From: JBCCEV01 sp039030125 | GTDB lineage: Bacteria; Pseudomonadota; Gammaproteobacteria; Ga0077536 | NCBI GenBank assembly: GCA_039030125.1 | Contig: JBCCEV010000021.1 | Location: 1-36,017, forward strand | DNA: 36,017 bases | Direction: 5' to 3' | Shown: positions 1 to 7,995 of the stretch, piece after piece | How the letters are laid out: each line of letters begins with the position of its first letter | Position numbering within the stretch: the first letter of the stretch is position 1 | The notes under the pieces: model-generated | The model's database searches: none | Told to the model about the DNA's origin: nothing | What the model saw: only the letters and a program-made list of their open reading frames with translations | Translations under genes and position numbers: made by a program

Positions 1-848
1 CAGCCTGGGGTCATGGGCTTTGGCACGGTACCTTGGCGCCACTGGCGCTGGGCGCAACGATTGCCTCCTATCGAGGGAAGTACGACCCGACCACGCTGTT
101 GACGGCGCTCGCTCAATTGGAGGTCAACAATTTATCCGCTGCGGCCACCCATTACCGGATGCTTCGCCACGCTGCTATTCCAGACGGTTGGCGCCACTCA
201 ATCGAGAAATTATCGTTCACCGGTGAACCTATCGATAGCGAGACCGCGGCTTGGGCGCAGCGAACTTTTGGCACGACAGTCGCGGGCATGTACGGCACCA
301 CCGAGGTCGGCGTGATTCTTGTGAGCTACCCAGGCGCAAGCGATTTCGAAATTAAGCCGGATTCGTTAGGAAAAGCCGTGCCGGGTCTTGAAGTGGATGT
401 CCATGACGCAAGTGGAAACACCTGCGTACCCGGACAGCGTGGCGAGATTGTGGTGAGAAGAAAGGATAGCTGGTTCGCGACCAAAGATATCGGTTATCTC
501 GATACCGACGGATATTTTTATCACGGTGGGCGAGCGGACGATGCGATCATCTCGGCGGGTTGGACCATGAGCGCCGTGGAAATAGAGGACGTTTTGCTGA
601 AGCACCCTGACGTCCGTGAGGTTGCCGTTATCGGCAGCCCAGACCGCGAGCGCGGTTTAGTACCCAAAGCGTTCGTCGTCTCACCACGTGAGGGCTCTCC
701 AATCTTCGCCGAAGAGCTTAAACAACTCGCCAAAACGCGCTTGAGCCAACATGAGTATCCACGCAAGATCGAATTCGTAACAGCACTGCCGAAACTGCCG
801 GCTGGCAAGATCAATCGCAAAGCGTTGCGCGAGATCGAACAGGAATAA
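1..848 (+). CDS. Acyl-CoA synthetase (AMP-forming), C-terminal part, 5' truncated
   Basis: This is the C-terminal part of an ANL-superfamily ligase, which activates a carboxylic acid to acyl-AMP and then acyl-CoA. The reading frame is open to the left edge (from base 3), so the true start lies outside the window; the TTG at 33 is not a real start. Visible family motifs are YGTTE (the A5 adenylate-binding motif), DIGYLDTDGYFYHGGRADD (the A7/A8 hinge region) and LPAGKINRKALR near the end, carrying the A10 catalytic lysine. The C-terminal subdomain (VEIEDVLLKHPDVREVAVIG) is intact. The MaoC-like gene starts two bases after the stop and its ribosome site lies inside this gene's last codons, so the two are probably co-transcribed and translationally coupled. 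The acid substrate cannot be told, because most of the N-terminal substrate pocket is missing. Confidence 0.93.
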   Translation, partial: AWGHGLWHGTLAPLALGATIASYRGKYDPTTLLTALAQLEVNNLSAAATHYRMLRHAAIPDGWRHSIEKLSFTGEPIDSETAAWAQRTFGTTVAGMYGTTEVGVILVSYPGASDFEIKPDSLGKAVPGLEVDVHDASGNTCVPGQRGEIVVRRKDSWFATKDIGYLDTDGYFYHGGRADDAIISAGWTMSAVEIEDVLLKHPDVREVAVIGSPDRERGLVPKAFVVSPREGSPIFAEELKQLAKTRLSQHEYPRKIEFVTALPKLPAGKINRKALREIEQE

Positions 849-850
849 CA

Positions 851-1987
851 ATGACAGACGAACACTACGCGCTGATCACAGACGAGCGCTTGGCGGATTT
901 GCGCTCGCGGATCGGCATCAAGATCAATAATTCGCTTGAACCTTGGTGTCACGAGGCGACTCGCGACAACATCCGCCATTACGCTCACGGCATCGGTGAT
1001 GACAATCCGCTGTGGTGCGATCCCGATTATGCGGCGAGAAGCACTTACGGTGGCATTATCGCGCCTCCGTCTTTTTTATTTGCCTGTGATCGAATCATTT
1101 CGGGATATTGCGGCGGACTGCCCGGCGTTCATGCAATGTGGGCGGGCGCAGATTGGGAGTGGTACAAACCGATTGTGCGCAATGCCGAGATCCGGACCGA
1201 AGCTTGGCTCAAGGATCTTATTGAACACGACACCAAATTCTCGGGGCGTGCGATCCAGCAGATTTATCACGTCGATTTTTTTGACCAGTCAGGTGACAAG
1301 CTCAGTAGCGCCGATAGCTGGGTGTTTCGTACCGAGCGCCAAACCGCGCGCGAGAAGGGCACGAAGTACAGCGCACTTAAAACGCGCGATGAAAAACGTT
1401 ACGACGATGATGAGCTAAAGAGCCTGTTCGAGCGCTACGCCGCCGAGCTCGTTAGAGGGTCACAGCCTCGTTATATCGAGGAGGTGAATATCGGTGAAGA
1501 CCTACCCGAGATGGTCAAGGGCCCAATGACCGTCACCGGCTTCATTGCCTATGCGCAAGGCTGGGGCGGGCTGTACATCCGCGCTAACCGGCTGGCTTGG
1601 AAACAGATCGCCAAGCACCGCGGTTTGGGGATCCCCAACCGGTTTAACATTCCAGATTGCCCCGAGCGCGTGCACTGGGAAGAAGAGTTCGCCCATCAAG
1701 TTGGTGCACCAAGCGCGTACGACTATGGCCCCGAGCGCTGTTCGTGGCTAAGCCATCAGTTGACGGACTGGATGGGAGATGAAGGGTTTCTTGTAAAGGC
1801 CTCATGCAAAATAAGACGGCATAATCCGGTCGGCGACTACCTCGTCATTCGCGCGAAGGTTCGAGACCTATTTCGCGACGAGCAAGGCCGACATTGCGTG
1901 GTGGTTGAACAGGAAGCACGCAACCAAGACGACGAGCTGTCGGTGCTAGGCGAGGGTACGATCGCCCTGCCAAGCAAGTTTGACTAG
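851..1987 (+). CDS. MaoC/FAS1-like double hot-dog dehydratase (acyl-CoA hydratase family)
   Basis: A 378-residue protein of the MaoC-like dehydratase family with a FAS1-type N-terminal hot-dog domain. The N-terminal half carries the pattern IRHYAHGIGDDNPLWCDPDY followed by GGIIAPPSFLF, matching the hydratase motif in which Asp/Asn and His or Trp residues surround the acyl-thioester. The C-terminal half (about residues 200-370) looks like a second, more degenerate hot-dog fold. Family members hydrate enoyl-CoA or dehydrate 3-hydroxyacyl-CoA. AGGAA seven bases upstream of ATG 851 supports the start. It sits immediately behind the CoA ligase, so ligation followed by hydration of the same acid is a reasonable inference. 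The exact substrate is unknown. Confidence 0.85.
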   Translation: MTDEHYALITDERLADLRSRIGIKINNSLEPWCHEATRDNIRHYAHGIGDDNPLWCDPDYAARSTYGGIIAPPSFLFACDRIISGYCGGLPGVHAMWAGADWEWYKPIVRNAEIRTEAWLKDLIEHDTKFSGRAIQQIYHVDFFDQSGDKLSSADSWVFRTERQTAREKGTKYSALKTRDEKRYDDDELKSLFERYAAELVRGSQPRYIEEVNIGEDLPEMVKGPMTVTGFIAYAQGWGGLYIRANRLAWKQIAKHRGLGIPNRFNIPDCPERVHWEEEFAHQVGAPSAYDYGPERCSWLSHQLTDWMGDEGFLVKASCKIRRHNPVGDYLVIRAKVRDLFRDEQGRHCVVVEQEARNQDDELSVLGEGTIALPSKFD

Positions 1988-2121
1988 CGTCGTTTTTGCG
2001 CCATCGGGCGCTCGCCAAAAGTGAGGTTTCGGCAAACTCCAAGCCGCACGGAATTACTCCGGCAATCTCGCGGGTTAAACCGGTGAGCCTCGCAATCGTG
2101 GCCCTTGGCGATGGGCGCGCC

Positions 2122-2166
2122 GAGGCCCGCGGGTCGCGGGCCTCACGCGAGCGTCAATTTGACGCT
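2122..2166. terminator. Two strong hairpins between convergent genes
   Basis: A perfect 10-bp inverted repeat (GAGGCCCGCG, loop GGT, CGCGGGCCTC; 2122-2144) is followed after five bases by a perfect 8-bp one (AGCGTCAA, T, TTGACGCT; 2150-2166). They lie between the 3' ends of the plus-strand MaoC gene and the minus-strand hydrolase. Neither has a U-tract, so they may be a bidirectional mRNA-end structure rather than a classical intrinsic terminator. Confidence 0.4.
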
Positions 2167-2180
2167 GACTTTGGCGCCAG

Positions 2181-3014
2181 CTACGCCGTCTTCTCAAGCG
2201 CCGCCGCCAAGATCCCATGCTTCGCGCAGAAATCCGCCGTGAGATCGGCAATCAACGCAGGCTCCTCGAACATTGGATAGTGTCCAATGTTTTCAAGGTG
2301 CACGGCTTCGCCCTTCGGCATGGCCGCCGCAGCCTCGTCAACAAGCTCTTTAGGGACCCAAAAGTCGTCATCCCCGCGAACCACCAACATTGGGATCTGC
2401 ACGTCGCCGAGTTTGGCCAGCACGTCGTGTCCCGACCAACCCTCCAAGTCGCCCACGGCGCTGAGTTGACTATTTTTGTGCTGCCAACGGAGCTCAGCGA
2501 TCTTGTCCGCCGGGCAGTCGCGGCCCAGAGACTCAACCGCAGCGCGCTCCATCATGTCCTGCCAGCCGGGGGCCCAAGACGGGTGCACGAGCTCGCTGGG
2601 TGACGGGAATGTGGGAGACCGTCCTAAACCCTCCATTGGGATCCCGGCAGCCATTTCCTGCCAGTGATTGGACGCATAGTCGAAGGTAATATCACCGCCA
2701 ATCGAACAGCCCGTGATGACCGGTTGTTCCAGGCCGAGTGTTTGCACAAATTGATAGACAAACTCAGCGTGCTCGTGAATCGAGCGGTGTTGCTGCCAGT
2801 TAACGGGATACGAGCGCGAGTGGCCGGGTAGGTCCAAGGCCATCGCTCGAAAACCGCGCTCGGCATAAAGCGGCAAAATATATTGGTACTCAAGCGATGA
2901 AGCACCTGCGGTATGAATACATACCAACGGATAACCGTCGCCGATTTCATCATAAAACGTGCGCGTGCCATTAACCTTGACGTAGTTGCCGCGAATATCT
3001 TCAGACGTTGCCAT
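2181..3014 (-). CDS. Alpha/beta hydrolase
   Basis: A 277-residue alpha/beta-hydrolase-fold protein without a signal peptide, so cytoplasmic. The nucleophile elbow is TGCSIGG (Ser104), the acidic residue lies in VVRGDDDFW (Asp215-217) and the histidine in ENIGHYPMFEEP (His245), giving a complete Ser-Asp-His triad. The oxyanion region is IHTAGAS near residue 35. Family members hydrolyse esters, lactones, epoxides or C-C bonds, and sequence alone does not choose between them. GAGGAA lies seven bases before the ATG. The SCP2-like gene ends 20 bases upstream on the same strand, so the two form an apparent operon. The same window encodes a Baeyer-Villiger-type monooxygenase, so ester or lactone cleavage is possible but unproven. 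Confidence 0.9.
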   Translation of the reverse strand: MATSEDIRGNYVKVNGTRTFYDEIGDGYPLVCIHTAGASSLEYQYILPLYAERGFRAMALDLPGHSRSYPVNWQQHRSIHEHAEFVYQFVQTLGLEQPVITGCSIGGDITFDYASNHWQEMAAGIPMEGLGRSPTFPSPSELVHPSWAPGWQDMMERAAVESLGRDCPADKIAELRWQHKNSQLSAVGDLEGWSGHDVLAKLGDVQIPMLVVRGDDDFWVPKELVDEAAAAMPKGEAVHLENIGHYPMFEEPALIADLTADFCAKHGILAAALEKTA

Positions 3015-3034
3015 GTTGATTCCTCGTTACTGTT

Positions 3035-3457
3035 CTAAGCTGCGACGGATTTGAGTGTATAAGCGAGTTGGAAGACCGCTTCGGTCATGCGCCCGGCTTC
3101 GATCATGTTGCCTTCCGTTGCTATGTCGCAGGTCATTTCACCGACCGTGCTGAGCTCTGGATCGTTGTCGAAATAGCGCGTGCCCGGGAAGGTCAAATCA
3201 GCCCACTTGCGTTGACCGCTAAGTAACTTTTGCCACGCATCTTCCGGACCCGAAAGTTTAAAGGTGTAGCCAAACCGTGAGGGTGCGTCCTCATGATCGA
3301 TGACCTGCCCTTTGTAAACTTTCATCCACATGCAATCTTCATCGACCTCGATTTGGATGGCGCCATCGAAAGCGCGCGTTTGGGTTGAAAACTCTTCGTT
3401 AGCGTTCAACGCGGCGACAAAACTATCGCGCAGCGACGCATTTGCAAGAAACGACAT
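3035..3457 (-). CDS. SCP2-like sterol/lipid-binding domain protein
   Basis: A 140-residue protein. Its middle section (IQIEVDEDCMWMKVYKGQV, then FKLSGPEDAWQKLLSGQRKW) resembles the SCP2 sterol-carrier fold, in which the 'W..l..G' segment is typical. Such proteins bind hydrophobic acyl or sterol ligands and often accompany lipid or terpenoid catabolism genes. The frame is open further upstream to 3607, but the start at 3457 (MSFLANASL) is chosen because CAGGAG sits just upstream and the extra N-terminus is Arg/Pro-rich and uncharacteristic. The alpha/beta hydrolase follows after 20 bases. The family assignment is a pattern-level call. Confidence 0.72.
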   Translation of the reverse strand: MSFLANASLRDSFVAALNANEEFSTQTRAFDGAIQIEVDEDCMWMKVYKGQVIDHEDAPSRFGYTFKLSGPEDAWQKLLSGQRKWADLTFPGTRYFDNDPELSTVGEMTCDIATEGNMIEAGRMTEAVFQLAYTLKSVAA

Positions 3458-3655
3458 CACGTTCTCCTGGTTGCACTGATCTACCCGCCGAAGCGGGGGC
3501 CGCATTCTAGCGACCCGCTCCAAGGGGGAGCAACCAAGCGAACCGCCTCGAAACGGTGCGGCGATTTCTATTTTCTTTAATAAATTCATAATTTTAATGC
3601 GGCTCAACTCCTGGAATGCGACGCCGATATAACTTCTGTTGAGAGGGGAATCGCT

Positions 3656-5170
3656 GTGACCAATCCTGAATCACCGGAACATTTAGAAACACAGCCGGAC
3701 GTGATCGCACGCCTGGAGCGCAGGCTTGCGCACTTCAGGCGTATCACCGATTACGCCCCGATGATGTTATGGACAACGGACGAAACCGGCGCCGCCACCT
3801 ACTTCAATCGCGTGTGGTTACAGTTCACGGGCCTAGAGGATGCAGACGTGCTCGACGGCGGGTGGGGCCAATCGCTGCATCAAGACTATCGTGCACAAAC
3901 CCACCGAACGTTTATGGAAGCGCTTAATTCGCGGAGTCAATATAGGGCCGAGTATCCGCTGCGTCGCAACGATGGTCAGTTTCGAAATATGTTGGCGATC
4001 GGCGAGCCGCTGATCGACGAAGCGGGCGAATTTTTGGGCTATACCGGCTGCACCGTCGATATTTCAGACCAAAAAGAAAATGAAAAAGTTCTCTCTGAGT
4101 TCAATGGCCGCCTCAAAAAACACGCAACTGAGATAAGCCTTCTCAATGAGCTTAACGATAACCTTCAAGTTTGCAAAAACGTCGATGAGACGAAGCCGAT
4201 CTTAAAGCGTTATGGCACTCGAATATTCCCCGACGTGGCGGTGGATATTTGTCTTTTCAATGAATCTCGAAATCTCGTTGAGCCGTTTGTGAACTGGGGC
4301 ACGACGCAAGGAAACCTGCCGCAAGTGTTCGCGCCTGATCACTGTTGGGCGCTGCGCAAAAGCAAGCCTCATTTTGAGAACCCCTTGGACGAGGGCCAAA
4401 TTTGTCCAAATTTCGCTAACTGTAATCATGTGAACTACATCTGCGTGCCGATGATGGCTTACGGCGAGGTCGTGGGGAACATGCACATTGACGTTGGCAA
4501 ACAGTTTGAAGGATTAAACGACGACGCGGTGCTCGAAAAGCAAAACGAATTGTCGCGTTTGGCATCACACTCTTCAGATCAGATCGCCTTGGCGCTGGCG
4601 AATTTGAAACTGCGCGCCACGTTGCAATACCAATCCACACGCGACCCACTAACGCGTTTATTTAACCGTCGCTATATGTTGGAGACCTTAGAACGGGAGA
4701 TAGCCCGTGCCGTTCGCTCTCAAACAGCGCTTAGCGTGTTGATGCTCGATGTCGACCACTTCAAGCGGTTCAACGACTCCTACGGGCATGAAGCCGGTGA
4801 CCTCGTGCTTCGCGAGCTTGCCACCGTCTTGCGACACGCTATTCGCGGATCGGACATCGTCGCCCGCTATGGCGGCGAGGAGTTTATTGTCGTCATGCCC
4901 GATGCGGACACGCAAGTTGCGAGCGGAAGGGCCGAGGAGATCCGCAAGCGAGTTGCAAGTTTGACCATCGATAACCGGGGCCAATCGCTTGGCAACGTAA
5001 CCCTTTCTATCGGGGTCTCAACGTTACCTGCTAACGGTGAGTCGAGCGAACAGCTTATTGGTGCCGCTGACAGTGCGCTTTACAACGCCAAGGGTGAGGG
5101 CCGTAACTGCGTGGTGGTGGCACCAGCGACAGGGCCACCGATGACCCTGCCGAGCGCGATCGCATCCTAG
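3656..5170 (+). CDS. Diguanylate cyclase with PAS and GAF sensor domains
   Basis: A 504-residue soluble c-di-GMP synthase. Residues about 25-140 form a PAS domain (DYAPMMLWTTDETG, with the PAC-like GYTGCTVDISDQKENE). A short coiled linker follows, then a GAF domain at about 160-315, then GGDEF at about 330-490. The active site reads RYGGEEF (406-410). An inhibitory I-site RGSD (397-400) lies exactly five residues before it, so product inhibition is expected. The DPLTRLFNRRY and LMLDVDHFKRFND motifs are intact. The GAF domain holds clustered cysteines (C230 in DHCWALR, C250, C256 and C263), suggesting redox or metal sensing. The GTG start is supported by GAGAGGGG upstream. No membrane segment is seen. 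The 3' end overlaps the convergent PEBP gene by four bases. Confidence 0.95.
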   Translation: MTNPESPEHLETQPDVIARLERRLAHFRRITDYAPMMLWTTDETGAATYFNRVWLQFTGLEDADVLDGGWGQSLHQDYRAQTHRTFMEALNSRSQYRAEYPLRRNDGQFRNMLAIGEPLIDEAGEFLGYTGCTVDISDQKENEKVLSEFNGRLKKHATEISLLNELNDNLQVCKNVDETKPILKRYGTRIFPDVAVDICLFNESRNLVEPFVNWGTTQGNLPQVFAPDHCWALRKSKPHFENPLDEGQICPNFANCNHVNYICVPMMAYGEVVGNMHIDVGKQFEGLNDDAVLEKQNELSRLASHSSDQIALALANLKLRATLQYQSTRDPLTRLFNRRYMLETLEREIARAVRSQTALSVLMLDVDHFKRFNDSYGHEAGDLVLRELATVLRHAIRGSDIVARYGGEEFIVVMPDADTQVASGRAEEIRKRVASLTIDNRGQSLGNVTLSIGVSTLPANGESSEQLIGAADSALYNAKGEGRNCVVVAPATGPPMTLPSAIAS

Positions 5171-5667
5171 CGTTTGTAGAGACCAATCAAACTCGATTTA
5201 TCGAGCGTGTTGAAATTTAAATAAAAGCCGACGATCGCCGCGGACGTGTCAGCGGTAACCGGTAGTTCCTTCATACCCACAGCGTGGACGCTAAAAATAT
5301 AGCGGTGCACGTTGAGCCCTTCCGGTGGGCAGGGGCCACCGTAGCCAGGTGCGCTAAAGTCGGTTCGCACCTCAAGGGCACCGGCCGGCATCTTCCCTCC
5401 TTGCGGGTCGCCTGCACCTTTTGCTAGCTCCCGGACATCGGCCGGGATATTCGCCACGACCCAATGCCAAAACCCTGATCCAGTGGGAGCGTCGGGATCA
5501 AAGCAAGTGACCGCAAAACTCTCCGTGCCGTTCGGCACGCCATCCCATTTTAAATGGGGCGACAGATTGCCGCCGGCGCATCCGAACCCGAAGGCCTCGG
5601 ACAACACGTGGTCAATTCCCAACATTTCACCGTCACTAAAATCGTCGCTCGTCAGCACCATGGCCAT
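5167..5667 (-). CDS. YbhB/YbcL-family (PEBP, Raf-kinase-inhibitor-like) protein
   Basis: A 166-residue member of the phosphatidylethanolamine-binding-protein family of the bacterial YbhB/YbcL type. Characteristic segments are CFDPDAPTGSGFWHWVV (DPDAP at 57-61, HW at 68-69), the ligand-pocket region, and YGGPCPPEGLNVHRYIFSV further on. There is no signal peptide, so it resembles cytoplasmic YbhB rather than periplasmic YbcL. The molecular role of bacterial members is poorly defined. It converges on the diguanylate cyclase gene with a four-base overlap. Confidence 0.92.
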   Translation of the reverse strand: MAMVLTSDDFSDGEMLGIDHVLSEAFGFGCAGGNLSPHLKWDGVPNGTESFAVTCFDPDAPTGSGFWHWVVANIPADVRELAKGAGDPQGGKMPAGALEVRTDFSAPGYGGPCPPEGLNVHRYIFSVHAVGMKELPVTADTSAAIVGFYLNFNTLDKSSLIGLYKR

Positions 5668-5893
5668 TGCTTTTCTATCCTCTGTGTAGGGGCTTAAGGG
5701 CGTGCATTATAGTTTCGCACCCGAACTTGTTGTCGCCGCGCGGAGACACGGAAAAATTACCCTTTTGGACGCCCCGCACGCTAAACCACTGAAATTCATG
5801 ATCGGCACGAACGTCGATGCACACTTCGGTAATCTTTCACAAAAACACTCCAAAAGCCTCTTAAATCATTAATATTTAGATCTTTTTTGATGC
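5668..5893. other. AT-rich upstream region of the PEP-CTERM gene
   Basis: No gene is seen. The stretch separates the divergently transcribed PEBP and PEP-CTERM genes. The part around 5865-5890 is strongly AT-rich (ATCATTAATATTTAGATC and a run of T) and would suit DNA bending by IHF between an upstream activator site and the sigma-54-like promoter at 5894. An IHF site is only suggested, as the consensus match is imperfect. Confidence 0.35.
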
Positions 5894-5909
5894 TGGCATT
5901 GAGCTTGCT
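5894..5909 (+). promoter_or_regulatory. Sigma-54 (-24/-12) promoter
   Basis: TGGCATTGAGCTTGCT matches the RpoN consensus TGGCAC-N5-TTGCW with one mismatch. The GG (5895-5896) and GC (5907-5908) doublets are spaced by exactly 12 bases. Transcription would begin near 5920, which makes ATG 5946 with AGGTG before it the plausible start of the PEP-CTERM gene. RpoN control of PEP-CTERM genes through the PrsK/PrsR system is established in other species. Confidence 0.7.
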
Positions 5910-5945
5910 TCCCCTCTGCAAAGCAACAACATGCCCAGGTGTAAG

Positions 5946-6683
5946 ATGAAGTTAACTCTCAAGGTGGTGCTCGCCACTGTTTTGCTTAGTTTGGTAAGCC
6001 AAGTCCACGCCGTTTGGTATCAAATTGTGTCGGTGGAAACCAGCAACCAAGTATTCGGCGCATCGCTATTCCATACGGCAACGGCCAGCAACGTGATGAG
6101 CGGCAAGAATGTTGGGCGCTTAACCGGTCCCAGCAATGGAACACCGTACGGATTCTACGATGACGACAGTGGACTGTTCATGGGAACCTTCGATCTCGGC
6201 GCACCGAGTGCCAGTGTGTTATCCAACCTTGGCCTCCCCAGTGGGTTCGATGGTGGTCCAACGGTCGGGATGTTCGGCACATTGTCGTTTGGTGCCAATG
6301 GACTGATGAATGCCGTTTCTTCTTTGAATACGGTGTTCAGCGGGAACAACCTTGCGCAGTGGGTGAACGCCGACGCTGACAGCGGCAATGACATTACCAT
6401 TGCGGACAACCAGCTTTTTTTCAAAACCGGGATTCAATGCTGTAACTCGGATGGCTTTGGACCCAACTCGTTTAAGCAAGACACCAACGGTGACATGGTC
6501 ATGACGCTCTGGGGCGCCAACGGTTGGGACGTGGCCGCCGCTAATTACACGGCCGGCGGCAACCCGACGACACTCGGCGTCGATCTCCGATTGCGACTGC
6601 AAAAGATCCCAGAACCGGCGACACTGAGCTTGCTTGGTCTGAGCCTCCTCGCAGGCACGCTCATGAGGCGACGAATGCCCTGA
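5946..6683 (+). CDS. PEP-CTERM sorting-domain exported protein
   Basis: A protein of 245 residues from ATG 5946 (250 from ATG 5931) with an N-terminal signal peptide (KLTLKVVLATVLLSLVSQVHA). It ends in a textbook PEP-CTERM tripartite signal: IPEPATLSLLGLSLL, a hydrophobic helix, then RRRMP. The middle is Gly/Asn/Ser/Asp-rich, has a CC pair (IQCCNSDGFG) and matches no enzyme I recognise. Family knowledge: exosortase (EpsH) recognises the PEP motif and processes such proteins for display or release, usually alongside exopolysaccharide. No exosortase gene lies in this window, so the machinery must be elsewhere. ATG 5946 is preferred because AGGTG precedes it and the predicted sigma-54 start site leaves almost no leader for 5931. 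Confidence 0.9.
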   Translation: MKLTLKVVLATVLLSLVSQVHAVWYQIVSVETSNQVFGASLFHTATASNVMSGKNVGRLTGPSNGTPYGFYDDDSGLFMGTFDLGAPSASVLSNLGLPSGFDGGPTVGMFGTLSFGANGLMNAVSSLNTVFSGNNLAQWVNADADSGNDITIADNQLFFKTGIQCCNSDGFGPNSFKQDTNGDMVMTLWGANGWDVAAANYTAGGNPTTLGVDLRLRLQKIPEPATLSLLGLSLLAGTLMRRRMP

Positions 6684-6715
6684 CAGCGCTCACAGCGAAC
6701 CAAAGTTTCTCAATG

Positions 6716-6743
6716 AACGCCTCGCTTCGGGGCGTTTTCATTT
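6716..6743 (+). terminator. Intrinsic terminator after the PEP-CTERM gene
   Basis: A 9-bp stem with one G-U pair (AACGCCTCG / CGGGGCGTT, loop CTT) is followed by TTCATTT. It lies 33 bases after the PEP-CTERM stop codon and would end its transcript. Confidence 0.75.
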
Positions 6744-6870
6744 CTAGAATAATGTTCTCAAGATCAGGCGATTAGCAGTCTTTTACCGATCCCCCGTGCC
6801 GGCACGGAGCCGACCGGAAGCCGGCCCATACGATGTGAGCTATCTTACCGAGGGGCGTTAGCGTTGAAGG

Positions 6871-6893
6871 GCCGCGCGACGCGGCACTTTTTT
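6871..6893 (+). terminator. Hairpin with T-run between convergent genes
   Basis: GCCGCG-CGA-CGCGGC is followed by ACTTTTTT on the plus strand. The T-run overlaps the stop codon of the minus-strand flavin monooxygenase gene. It could act as a back-up terminator against rightward read-through into that gene. Confidence 0.45.
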
Positions 6894-7989
6894 AAAGAGG
6901 CCGGCGCACGCCCGCCTGTTCCAGAAGCGGCATAACTTCCGCATTAAAGCGCGCCAGGCCTTCGTCGTAATTCGCCCAGCATAAGGTTAAACCGTCGAAT
7001 CCCATATTGGACATGGCAATAAGCTGATCCGCGACCTGTTCGACCGATCCCACGATGGGAAACGCGCTGTAGCCAGACACCAGCACCTCCAGATGCTCCT
7101 TCTCGTGTTCGACCGAATAGCTCCCCGAGTTGGGCGCAAAAACGCTCATCATGTTCGATGCGGCTTCCCAATCCCCTTTCTCGTGAACGTAATGATGGTA
7201 GTAGGCTTCTGCGTCCGCTTGAGTGTCACCCATTACGATGCTGGTCATCCCCCACACCTGAACCTCGCGTTGGAAATCCTTCCGCGCGAGCGTCTTAACG
7301 TCGTTTAATATCGCCTCACCGATTTCCAGAGTGGGCGCCAGTAGAAAATTAAGATCGGCGTGCTGCGCGGCGAACCGCCGGCCCGCGTCACTAACACCAG
7401 CGCTCATGATCGGCGGATGCGGCTTTTGCACAGGCTTGGGCTCCGCATAGGCATGCGGGCATTTAAAAAACCGCCCTTCGAAATCGAAAAAGCCCTCTTG
7501 CGTCCACAATTGCCGGATGAGGGTCAGCCATTCTTCGGCGACCGCATAGCGCTCATCATGTTCGCGTTGCGGGGTGCCAAACATCGCAATCTCTGATGCA
7601 TTCCAGCCGGCGACGATATTGAGGGCGAAACGGCCATTGGAAATATGATCGATAGTAGCCGCCTGCTTTGCGGCTAGCACCGGATGGATCGTTGGTACGT
7701 GCGAAGTCGCGAGAATATTGATCTGTCCGGTCGCCTGTGCCAGACCGGCCGCCCACGTATAAGTCTCAAATGAACGGTGATTGAAGTTGGTCTCCCCGCC
7801 GAAACCTTTCCAGCGGGCAACCGGAATCATAGCTTCTATTCCGGCGGCGTCGGCGGTTTGCGCGATCCGCAGTGTCTCATCCCAGGAGACCTGGATGTTT
7901 CCATCAACACTCGATATCGCGCAACCGTGACTGACGTTAGCGCCAAAAATCGCGAGCTTTAGATCATTGCCCGAGGCAAGAAGGCTCAT
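6892..7989 (-). CDS. RutA-like LLM-class FMN-dependent monooxygenase
   Basis: A 365-residue bacterial-luciferase-like (LLM) flavin monooxygenase. The segments RWKGFGGETNFNHRSFETYT, AAKQAATIDHISNGRFALNI and VAGWNASEIAMFG closely follow the pattern of RutA (pyrimidine ring-opening) and related DMS/nitrilotriacetate monooxygenases that use reduced FMN from a partner reductase. There is no rut operon around it (no RutB, RutE or RutF seen), so a pyrimidine role is not implied. It begins six bases after the stop of the upstream SDR gene on the same strand, so the two are probably one operon acting on one substrate. The protein is of the usual length and appears complete. Confidence 0.9.
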   Translation of the reverse strand: MSLLASGNDLKLAIFGANVSHGCAISSVDGNIQVSWDETLRIAQTADAAGIEAMIPVARWKGFGGETNFNHRSFETYTWAAGLAQATGQINILATSHVPTIHPVLAAKQAATIDHISNGRFALNIVAGWNASEIAMFGTPQREHDERYAVAEEWLTLIRQLWTQEGFFDFEGRFFKCPHAYAEPKPVQKPHPPIMSAGVSDAGRRFAAQHADLNFLLAPTLEIGEAILNDVKTLARKDFQREVQVWGMTSIVMGDTQADAEAYYHHYVHEKGDWEAASNMMSVFAPNSGSYSVEHEKEHLEVLVSGYSAFPIVGSVEQVADQLIAMSNMGFDGLTLCWANYDEGLARFNAEVMPLLEQAGVRRPL

Positions 7990-7995
7990 TGGGGC

